Of a stretch of 21,842 bases of DNA, positions 14,850 through 21,414 are shown in pieces (positions within the stretch are counted from its first letter, which is position 1; each line of letters begins with the position of its first letter). The translations under genes and the position numbers were made by a program. The stretch spans positions 1 through 21,842 of the forward strand of contig JAWKJY010000024.1 in NCBI GenBank assembly GCA_041393535.1. The letters are read 5' to 3'. Below the pieces are notes generated by a model. The model did not search any database, was not told where the DNA came from, and saw only the letters and a list, made by a program, of their open reading frames with translations. This DNA comes from JAWKJY01 sp041393535. Its GTDB lineage: Bacteria; Actinomycetota; Thermoleophilia; Gaiellales; Gaiellaceae.

Positions 14850-15643
14850 CTAGAGCTGCGCGGCGAGCTGGTCGTCCACGCGCCGGAAGACGATGCGCGC
14901 CGAGCACGAGCGAGACGACCGCGACGCAGATCGCGTACCCGGCGTCTACGGGCCGCGGCGGCGCCGTAGAAGAGCGGGTCGCGGATCGCCTGGATCGCGG
15001 GCGTGATCGGGTTCCCCCAGTAGAGGGCGCTCACGAGCGTCGGATGCCCCTGCACGCCCGGGAGCGTGTCGAAGGTGTAGAAGATCGGCGTCAGGAAGAA
15101 CCAGGGCAGGAGCAGCGTCTGCAGCAGGTGCTCGACGTCCCGGAAGCGCACCGTGACGCTCGCGATGATCAGCGACAGGCCGAGCACGATCGCGAGCAGG
15201 ACGATCGCCATCAGCAGGCCCGCCCAGAACGTCGTCCGGCTCTCCGGCACGAACACGAAGTTGATCGGCACGAGCACGACGAGCATCGCGAGGAACGTGA
15301 CGAAGTTCGTCGAGGTGGCGGAGAACGTCAGCAGCTGGCGCGGGAAGCGCACCTGCTGGACGAGGTAGGCCTGCCCGACGAGGCTCGACGCCGCCCACGT
15401 GAGCGAGGCGGCGAAGAACGTCCAGATCACGAGCCCCGTGCAGACGAACAGCGGGTAGTGCGGGATGCTCGACTTGCCGTACAGCGTGTTGAAGACGAGC
15501 GTGTAGACGCCGACGAGCGCGAGCGGGTTCACGAACGTCCACGCGAGGCCGAGGAATGACCCGCGGTAGCGCACCTGCAGGTCGCGCCGCAGGAGGTTCA
15601 GGAACAGGTCCCGGTAGCGCACCAGGTCGAGGTACAGCGACAC
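14850..15643 (-). CDS. ABC-2 type polysaccharide export permease, C-terminus frameshifted
   Basis: Membrane subunit of the Wzm/TagG/RfbA group, about 263 residues once mended. The N-terminal amphipathic block RDLFLNLLRRDLQVRYRGS, then FLGLAWTFVNPLALVGVYTL, is typical. About six hydrophobic segments follow, with the family block LLPWFFLTPIFYTFDTLPG and NPITPAIQAIRDPLFYG. Two extra bases near the 3' end (one in the GGG run about 14950-14952, one at about 14894-14902) hide the true ending, AGYAICVAVVSLVLGAIVFR then RVDDQLAAQL, stopping at 14850. The start is GTG at 15643, with TACACT ending 6 nt upstream and no Shine-Dalgarno, so it is probably leaderless. It should pair with the ATPase at 10343-11566. 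Confidence 0.9.
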
Positions 15644-15649
15644 CGCGCA

Positions 15650-15655
15650 AGTGTA
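15650..15655 (-). promoter_or_regulatory. Predicted -10 element for leaderless permease transcript
   Basis: TACACT on the minus strand (15655-15650) is followed by six bases and the GTG start at 15643. This is the same arrangement as at hisA, hemE and the 77-aa gene. Confidence 0.45.
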
Positions 15656-15688
15656 GGCGGCAGGCCCCGCCCGACCCCCGCCGGGTCG

Positions 15689-16984
15689 TCAGCGGACGTG
15701 CAGGTACGGCAGGCGCGCACGACCTGAGCGGCCGGCCGGCACCGAGAGGACGAGCCGGCTGGCGCCGGCCGGGAAGGGCGCGGCGAGCGCGCGGCTGCCG
15801 CACCACTCGGCCGCCTCGACCCGGCCGAGCGCAGCCGCGTCGACGACGAGCAGGGCGTCCCCGTCGACCTCGACGGCGACGGGGACGGCGAGGTCGCGGT
15901 CGGCGGCGACCACCAGCTCCCGCGCGACCGGGGCCGGCGCCAGCTCGAGCTCGAGCGTGCCGCCGGCGTCGAGCAGGATCTCGCCGCTGCGCAGGTCGAG
16001 CCCGCCACCGCGCGCGGCGACGACCGCGGGAGCGGCGGGAGGCCGCAGCTCGCCGTTCGCGCCCTTGCGGGCGACGAGGGCGATCCAGTAGCGGCTGAAC
16101 GCGGGCGGCAGCGCGAGGCCGCGGCGGGCGGCCCACTCGCGCAGGTGGAACTCGTCCTCGTGCACCTCGTCGCGGTTGAGCAGGTGGACGCTCCAGCCGT
16201 CCGCGACGATCGCGTCGGCGAAGCCCCTGCCGAGCGCGAGCTCGAACTCGTGCTGGGACAGCCCGCGCCCGCTGCGGTAGAGGGCTGCCTCGGCGTCCCC
16301 GGCGGCGGCGATGCCCTCGCGGAACCAGCGACGCGGCGAGCGATCCGCGTAGCGGACGGCGAGCCCGTCGGGCAGGTAGCCGAAGAACGGCAGGTCGGAC
16401 GTGTGCGCGTCGAGCGGCAGCAGCCGGTTCGGCGTCTCCTGGACGACCAGCGCACCGCCGTCGCGCAGAAGGCCCCAGGCGAGGCCGAGCGCCTCGTCGC
16501 GCTCGTCGAGGGTCATGTGCTCGAGCACCGCGTAGAGGACGACGGCGTCGACGCCGTCCGGGCAGCGTGCGGCGACGTCGCGCAGGAAGCGCCCAGCCGG
16601 CGAGGTGGCCAGCTCGACGTTGCGGACGTCCATGAGCTCGAGGCGAGCGCGCGCCGCGGCGAGGTGGGGCTCGCTCGGCTCGCAGGCGAGGACGCGGTCG
16701 GCGATGGTTGCCAGCGCGGCCGTCTTCGCGCCCGTGCCACAGCCGACCTCGACGAGCGTCCCGACCCGGCCGAGGCCGGCCGAGGCGAGCCACGGCAGCG
16801 TGAAGCGGACGCAGTCCGCGTGGCGCGTGACCACCTCGTGCTCGAGCTCCGGCTCCGCCTCGGGCGACGCGAGCCACTCGGCGGGCGCGTCCGCGAGGTA
16901 GGTCGCCCGGAAGGCGTCCGCGATCGCGCGCGCCTCGTCGCTGCCGGGGCGGATCGTCCGTGGGCGGGCTGCGTCGTCTGGCAT
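15689..16984 (-). CDS. SAM-dependent methyltransferase with C-terminal beta-rich domain
   Basis: A 431-residue protein. Residues about 50-230 form a class I methyltransferase: motif I VEVGCGTGAKTAAL (78-91), acidic ACEPSEPHLAAA, DAVVLYAVLEHMTLDERDEA, and LLRDGGALVVQETPN. Residues about 230-310 contain a lid-like region (RSPRRWFREG, GRGLSQHEFE). The last 110 or so residues (LDLRSGEILLDAGGTLELEL, REVVVAADRDLAV-like strands, LVLSVPAGRSGRARLPYLHV) look like a beta-sandwich that may bind glycan or mediate assembly; I do not recognise it. The gene lies 45 bases upstream of the export permease on the same strand and is divergent from the glycosyltransferase genes. Methylation of a surface glycan is the likely role. 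Confidence 0.82.
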   Translation of the reverse strand: MPDDAARPRTIRPGSDEARAIADAFRATYLADAPAEWLASPEAEPELEHEVVTRHADCVRFTLPWLASAGLGRVGTLVEVGCGTGAKTAALATIADRVLACEPSEPHLAAARARLELMDVRNVELATSPAGRFLRDVAARCPDGVDAVVLYAVLEHMTLDERDEALGLAWGLLRDGGALVVQETPNRLLPLDAHTSDLPFFGYLPDGLAVRYADRSPRRWFREGIAAAGDAEAALYRSGRGLSQHEFELALGRGFADAIVADGWSVHLLNRDEVHEDEFHLREWAARRGLALPPAFSRYWIALVARKGANGELRPPAAPAVVAARGGGLDLRSGEILLDAGGTLELELAPAPVARELVVAADRDLAVPVAVEVDGDALLVVDAAALGRVEAAEWCGSRALAAPFPAGASRLVLSVPAGRSGRARLPYLHVR

Positions 16985-17015
16985 GGCGAGGGCGGCGACG
17001 GGCCGCGGCGAGGGC

Positions 17016-17022
17016 TAGTGTA
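17016..17022. promoter_or_regulatory. Overlapping divergent -10 elements between methyltransferase and glycosyltransferase genes
   Basis: TAGTGTA reads TAGTGT on plus (17016-17021) and TACACT on minus (17022-17017). The plus element gives the GTG at 17057 a leader of about 29 nt without a clear Shine-Dalgarno. The minus element gives the methyltransferase a leader of about 25 nt. Confidence 0.45.
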
Positions 17023-17056
17023 GGTTCCCGGGTCGCGGCCGACCCACCGCCGACCC

Positions 17057-18139
17057 GTGCGCATCGCGATCGACGTCAGCCCCCTCTCCCATCCCCGCAC
17101 CGGGATCGGGAACTACCTCCGGGGCATGCTCGCCGGCCTCGCGCTCGCGGCCGGGGGACGGCACGAGCTCGTGGCGTTCGCGCCGGCGACGCCCAGGGGG
17201 GCCGCGGCGATCCGGTCGGCGCTCGACGGGATCCCGGTCGAGCTGGCGCTCCGGGAGCTGCCGGTCGCGCACCCGGTGCGCACGGCCTGGAGCCGGCTCG
17301 GCCGGCCGGCGGTCGAGCGGTTCCTCGGGCCGATCGACGTCCTCCACTTCAGCGACTGGATGTACCCGCCGCAGCGCCACGGCGTCCGCGCGACCACGGT
17401 CTACGACCTCGTCCCGTCGCTCTTCCCGGAGTGGACGACCGCGCGCACGCGGGAGATGCACGTGCGCAAGCTCGAGCACGCGGTCCGCACCTGCACGCTG
17501 CTCGTCGCGATCTCGGAGCACACCCGCGGCGACCTGGTCGAGCGCGCGGGGGCGCGCGTCGAGGCGACCGCGGTCGCGTACCCCGGGATCGACCCGCGCT
17601 TCACCCCGGACGGGCCGGCCGCGGGAGGGGCGCCGTACGTCCTCGCCGTCTCGACGCTCGAGCCACGCAAGGGGCTCGACGACCTCGTGCGCGCGTTCGC
17701 CCGCCTGCGGTCGCGGCGGCCGGAGCTGACGCTCGCGATCGCAGGCGCGGAGGGCTGGGGCGACCGCCCGCCGCTCGAGGGCGAGGGCGTGCGGCTGCTC
17801 GGCTTCGTCGACGACGACGAGCTCGCGCGCCTCTACCGCGGCGCGGCCGCGCTCGCCTACCCGTCCCGCTTCGAGGGCTTCGGGATGCCGATCGTCGAGG
17901 CGCTCGCCTGCGGCGCCCCGGTCGTGGCGAACGCGTCTCCGTCGCTCGACGAGGCCGCGGGCGAGGCTGCGTGGCGCGCGGACGCGGCCGACCCGGAGGC
18001 GTTCGGCGCGGCGATCGAGGCCGCCATCGACGGCGGCGACGCGCGGCGGCAGGCGGGGCTCGCGCATGCGGCGCGCTTCACGTGGCGCGCGTGCGGCGAG
18101 GCGCTGCTCGCGGCGTACGCCGCCGCCGGGCGACTGTAG
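17057..18139 (+). CDS. GT4-type glycosyltransferase, tandem copy 1
   Basis: A 360-residue GT-B fold enzyme that would transfer a sugar from a nucleotide donor. MRIAIDVSPLSHPRTGIGNY at the N-terminus is the glycine-rich acceptor-side loop. LAVSTLEPRKGLDDLVRAF (about 196-214) opens the donor domain. The EX7E motif is in FEGFGMPIVEALACGAPVV, with Glu273 and Glu281. VYDLVPSLFP and AISEHTRGDLVE are also typical of this family. The start is GTG at 17057; there is no Shine-Dalgarno. It is followed by two more genes of the same family, implying local duplication and a chain with several sugars. Donor and linkage cannot be told. Confidence 0.92.
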   Translation: MRIAIDVSPLSHPRTGIGNYLRGMLAGLALAAGGRHELVAFAPATPRGAAAIRSALDGIPVELALRELPVAHPVRTAWSRLGRPAVERFLGPIDVLHFSDWMYPPQRHGVRATTVYDLVPSLFPEWTTARTREMHVRKLEHAVRTCTLLVAISEHTRGDLVERAGARVEATAVAYPGIDPRFTPDGPAAGGAPYVLAVSTLEPRKGLDDLVRAFARLRSRRPELTLAIAGAEGWGDRPPLEGEGVRLLGFVDDDELARLYRGAAALAYPSRFEGFGMPIVEALACGAPVVANASPSLDEAAGEAAWRADAADPEAFGAAIEAAIDGGDARRQAGLAHAARFTWRACGEALLAAYAAAGRL

Positions 18140-18154
18140 CCCCGCCCCACCGAG

Positions 18155-18384
18155 ACCACCCGGCCACCCGCGCCGACCGCCCCGCCCCGCGCACCGGCCC
18201 GTCCGACACACTCCACGGCTCGTGGGGCGGTTGCGCGTCGGGATCGACGTCCCGCCGCTCGCGCTCACCCCAACCGGGCCACCCGCGCCAGGCGCACCGG
18301 CCCGCGCACCGGCCCGTCTGACACACTCCACGGCTCGTGGGGCGGTTGCGCGTCGGCATCGATGTCTCGCCGCTCGCGCTCACG
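18155..18384 (+). repeat. 115-bp tandem duplication carrying a glycosyltransferase gene start
   Basis: Two adjacent 115-bp units (18155-18269 and 18270-18384). The best-matching part is 18191-18269 against 18306-18384: CGCTCGCGCTCAC and GACACACTCCACGGCTCGTG are identical, and only a few bases differ. The second unit supplies the real GTG start at 18337. The first supplies a dead start at 18222 that encodes MGRLRVGIDVPPLALT and then runs out of frame, because 115 is not a multiple of three. Confidence 0.85.
18222..18269 (+). pseudogene. Truncated duplicate of a glycosyltransferase N-terminus
   Basis: GTG at 18222 begins MGRLRVGIDVPPLALT, nearly identical to the first 16 residues of the glycosyltransferase starting at 18337, then loses homology. 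The upstream sequence is duplicated too, so it may still be transcribed or may titrate ribosomes. It is a remnant of the tandem duplication or of a lost additional gene copy. Confidence 0.6.
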
Positions 18385-19350
18385 CGCGCGGGCACGTCAC
18401 GCTACCTCCGAAGCCTGCTCGCCGAGCTCGAGGGGCGCCCGGACGAGATCGAGCTCGAGCGCTACGCGCTGACGGGCGAGGGCCGCGCAACGAAGATCGC
18501 GCGCGACGCGGGCTGGTACCCGGCGGTGCTGCCGCGGCTCGCGGCGCGGGACCGCGTCGACATCCTCCACTGCCCGGGGCCGCGGGCGCCGCTCGTCTCG
18601 CCGGTGCCGCTCGTCGTGACGATCCACGACCTCGCGGTGCTCCGCCACCCGCGGGCGTTCAACGCCTGGACGCGCCGGTACAGCGCGTCCACGTTGCCGC
18701 GGATCGCGCGGGCCGCCCGGCTCGTGCTCACCGTCTCGGAGTTCTCGCGCCGGGAGGCGATCGAGCTGCTCGACCTGGCGCCGGAGCGCGTGCGTGCGAT
18801 CCCGAACGGGGTCGGGGCGCCGTTCGGCGTCGACGGGCCGCGCGTGGAGGGGCGGTACGTGCTCGTCGTCGGGACGCTGGAGCCGCGCAAGAACCTGGCC
18901 CGGACGATCGAGGGCTTCCTGCGCGCCGACCTCGACGGGCACGAGCTGCGCGTCGTCGGCGCGAGCGGCTGGGGCGACGTGCGGCTCGCGGCGCGCGAGC
19001 GGATCCGCTGGCTCGGCGAGGTGCCCGACGAGGAGCTCGCGGCGCTCTATCGCGGCGCCGCCTGCGTCGCGTACCTGTCGCTGTACGAGGGGTTCGGCAT
19101 CCCCGTGCTCGAGGCGCTCGCGTGCGGGGTGCCGGTCGTCTGCCCACCAGGACCGCCGTACGACGAGTTCGCCGACGGGGTGGCCGTCCACGCCGACCCG
19201 CTCGACCCGGCCGCCATCGCCCGCGGGCTCGAGCAGGCGGTCGCCCGTCGTGCCGAGCTCGCGCCGCTCGGCCCTGCGCGCGCCGCGGCCTACGACTGGG
19301 CGCGGACGGCGGCGCTGACCCTGGCCGCGTACCGCGAGGCCGCCGCGTGA
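18337..19350 (+). CDS. GT4-type glycosyltransferase, tandem copy 2
   Basis: A 337-residue GT-B enzyme, shorter than its neighbours because the N-terminal domain is compact. It has MGRLRVGIDVSPLALTRAGT at the N-terminus, VVTIHDLAVLRHP, LTVSEFSRREAIELL, VVGTLEPRKNLARTIEGF (about 177-194) and the EX7E motif in YEGFGIPVLEALACGVPVV (Glu251 and Glu259). The GTG start is supported by the conserved first strand and by the duplicated copy of the same start 115 bases upstream. No Shine-Dalgarno is seen. It probably adds a second sugar in the same glycan pathway as the flanking genes. Confidence 0.92.
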   Translation: MGRLRVGIDVSPLALTRAGTSRYLRSLLAELEGRPDEIELERYALTGEGRATKIARDAGWYPAVLPRLAARDRVDILHCPGPRAPLVSPVPLVVTIHDLAVLRHPRAFNAWTRRYSASTLPRIARAARLVLTVSEFSRREAIELLDLAPERVRAIPNGVGAPFGVDGPRVEGRYVLVVGTLEPRKNLARTIEGFLRADLDGHELRVVGASGWGDVRLAARERIRWLGEVPDEELAALYRGAACVAYLSLYEGFGIPVLEALACGVPVVCPPGPPYDEFADGVAVHADPLDPAAIARGLEQAVARRAELAPLGPARAAAYDWARTAALTLAAYREAAA

Positions 19351-19433
19351 GCCTCGACCTCGCGCGCCGCGCAGGTACGGCCGGAGAGAGGCCAGCCGCC
19401 ACGCACGGCGCTCCCGCTCGAGCCCGGCCGTTC

Positions 19434-19558
19434 GGGACACGTCCCTTCGGGGCGCCCGTGGGGCCACCCCGCGCCTCCACCCGCTATCGAGCGTACCGCG
19501 GAAGCCGTCACGGGTGTGACACGGGACCGTGCCGGATGCGTGCCGATTCGTCCACCGC
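19434..19558 (-). repeat. Dispersed intergenic repeat, copy C
   Basis: Third copy, between glycosyltransferase copies 2 and 3 and oriented on the minus strand. It matches copy B over its length (GGGACACGTCCCTTCGGG, the GGGGCCACCCCGCGCCTCC core, TCGAGCGTACCGCGGAAG, CGGGACCGTGCC, tail GTCCACCGC). The minus-strand TACGCT (19495-19490) would point transcription toward the 3' end of copy 2. GTCACGGGTGTGAC and CACGGGACCGTG form small hairpins. Confidence 0.75.
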
Positions 19559-19591
19559 TCGCCACGGGCGCGCCGTCCCGGGGGGAGCGCG

Positions 19592-20650
19592 CTGAGCGGG
19601 CCGCTCGTCGTGGTCGACGCCGACGTGCTCGGCCGCCGGCGCACGGGCGACGAGAGCTACGTCGAGAACCTCCTGCGCGAGCTGCCCGCACTCGGGCCCG
19701 ACCTGCGCTTCGCCGCGGTCACGCGCCACCCGGAGCTCGTCCCCGCCGGCGTCGAGCCGATCCACCTCGAGGCGCGCAGCCAGATCGCGCGGATGAGCCG
19801 CGCGCTGCCGCAGCTGCTCGCCGGTCTCGCCCCGGCCCTCGCGCACTTCCAGTACGCCGTGCCGCTCGGCTACCGCGGCCGCGCGGCGATCACCGTCCAC
19901 GACCTCTCGTTCGAGCGCGGGCGGGCGCTGATGCCGCTGCGCGACCGGCTCGTCTTCCGGCGCGCCGTGCGGCGGTCGGTCCGCCGGGCCGACGCGATCC
20001 TGACCGTCTCGGAGTTCAGCCGGCGGGAGCTCGTCGACCGCTACGGCCTCGCCCCGGACCGGATCGCGGTGACGCCGAACGGCGTCGACCCCGCCTTCCG
20101 GGCCGGCGGCCCCCGCGTCGAGCGGGCGCGACCGTACGTGCTCGTCGTCGGCGCGCTCCACCCGCGCAAGGACCCGCTGACCGCGGTCGAGGCGTTCGCG
20201 CTCGTCGACGAGCCGGGCCTCGACCTCGTCCTCGCCGGGCCGGACAAGGGCCTCGAGGGCGCCGTGCGCCAGGCGATCCAGCGGCACGGGCTCGCCGGGC
20301 GGGTCGAGCTCGCCGGCCACGTCGACAAGGAGATGCTCGCGGCGCTCTACCGGGGCGCCGCCTGCCTCGCCTTCCCGTCGCGCTACGAGGGCTTCGGCCT
20401 GCCCGTGCTCGAGGCGATGGCCTGTGGCACGCCCGTCGTGGCGAGCGCCGCCCCGGCGATCCCGGAGGTCGCGGGGGACGCGGCGATCCTCGTGCCGCCC
20501 GGCGACCCGGTCGCGCTCGCCGGCGGGATCGAGCGGGCCCTCGCCGACCGCGAACGGCTCGTCGAGCTCGGCCGCGCCCGCGCGGCGGCGTTCACCTGGC
20601 GCGAGACCGCGCGGCTCACCCTCGCCGTCTACCGCAGGCTGCTCGGATGA
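19592..20650 (+). CDS. GT4-type glycosyltransferase, tandem copy 3
   Basis: About 352 residues, GT-B fold. It has PLVVVDADVLGRRRTGDESY at the N-terminus, ITVHDLSFERGRALMP, ILTVSEFSRRELVDRYGLAP, VVGALHPRKDPLTAVEAF, and the EX7E motif in YEGFGLPVLEAMACGTPVV. The frame is open back to 19529, but that part lies inside the dispersed repeat and is not coding-like. The best start is CTG at 19592, with GGGGGAG four bases upstream; a GTG a few codons later is the alternative. Its stop overlaps the next gene (ATGA), so the two are coupled. Confidence 0.9.
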   Translation: MSGPLVVVDADVLGRRRTGDESYVENLLRELPALGPDLRFAAVTRHPELVPAGVEPIHLEARSQIARMSRALPQLLAGLAPALAHFQYAVPLGYRGRAAITVHDLSFERGRALMPLRDRLVFRRAVRRSVRRADAILTVSEFSRRELVDRYGLAPDRIAVTPNGVDPAFRAGGPRVERARPYVLVVGALHPRKDPLTAVEAFALVDEPGLDLVLAGPDKGLEGAVRQAIQRHGLAGRVELAGHVDKEMLAALYRGAACLAFPSRYEGFGLPVLEAMACGTPVVASAAPAIPEVAGDAAILVPPGDPVALAGGIERALADRERLVELGRARAAAFTWRETARLTLAVYRRLLG

Positions 20651-21414
20651 CCGCGCCCGGCGTCGCCGCCGTCGTGATCACGCACGGACGCTCGGACGAC
20701 CTCGAGCGCTGCGTCGCCGCCCTCTCACCCCAGGTGGACGAGCTCGTCGTCGTCGCCAACCTCCCGGGCACGACGCAGCCGCTGCCGGCGGGCGTGCGCG
20801 TCGTCGAGAACGACCGCCCGGTCGGCTTCGCCGCGAACGCGAACCGCGGGGTCGCGCTGACCGACGCGCCGCTCGTGATCGTGGCGAACCCGGACGCGAT
20901 CGCGGAGCCCGGTGCGGTCGCGGCGCTCGCGCGCGTGGCGGCTGGGCGCCCGCGCTGCGGGATCTGCGGCCCGCAGCTGCGCTACCCCGACGGCCGCTGG
21001 CAGCCGTCCCGGCGGCGCTTCCCGACCGTCGGCGGCACGCTCGTGCGCCGGACGCCCCTGCGCGCCGTCATGAAGCCGGGGGAGCGCCAGCGCGGTCACT
21101 ACCTGCTCGACGAGCGCCCGGACGCGCCGGTCGAGGCGGACTGGATGCTCGGCGCGTTCCTCCTCTACCGGCGGACGATGCTCGACGAGATCGGCGGGCT
21201 CGACGAGGGCTTCCGGCTCTACGGCGAGGACATCGACGTCTGCTACCGGGCGATGAAGGCAGGCTGGGAGCGCTGGTACGTGCCGGACGCGCTCGTCACG
21301 CACGACTATCCGGCCGTGATCGACAACCGCTTCCTGACGCGCCGGACGCTCTGGCACTGGCGTGGCATCCTTCGCTTCGTGCGCAAGCACCCCGAGCGGC
21401 TGAGGGCGATGTGA
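20647..21414 (+). CDS. GT2-type glycosyltransferase (rhamnosyltransferase-like)
   Basis: A 255-residue GT-A fold enzyme. It has VAAVVITHGRSDDLERCVAA near the N-terminus, ENDRPVGFAANANRGV, the metal/nucleotide site region VIVANPDAIAEPGAV, GGICGPQL-like CGICGPQLRYPDG, and DWMLGAFLLYRR. LDEGFRLYGEDIDVCYRAMK carries the catalytic-base region. This is the layout of WbbL-like enzymes that add rhamnose or related sugars to lipid-linked or cell-wall glycans. No membrane segment is seen. It overlaps the previous gene by ATGA and the next by GTGA, so three genes form a coupled unit. Confidence 0.92.
   Translation: MTAPGVAAVVITHGRSDDLERCVAALSPQVDELVVVANLPGTTQPLPAGVRVVENDRPVGFAANANRGVALTDAPLVIVANPDAIAEPGAVAALARVAAGRPRCGICGPQLRYPDGRWQPSRRRFPTVGGTLVRRTPLRAVMKPGERQRGHYLLDERPDAPVEADWMLGAFLLYRRTMLDEIGGLDEGFRLYGEDIDVCYRAMKAGWERWYVPDALVTHDYPAVIDNRFLTRRTLWHWRGILRFVRKHPERLRAM

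Noticed and set aside
18155..18384. CRISPR array or other periodic repeat system
   Set aside because: Only two 115-bp units with no spacers; the pattern is a simple tandem duplication of a gene start.
19529..19591. Upstream GTG start for the third GT4 glycosyltransferase
   Set aside because: These codons lie within and just after the dispersed repeat and match no family N-terminus. The CTG at 19592 has a Shine-Dalgarno and directly precedes the first conserved strand.
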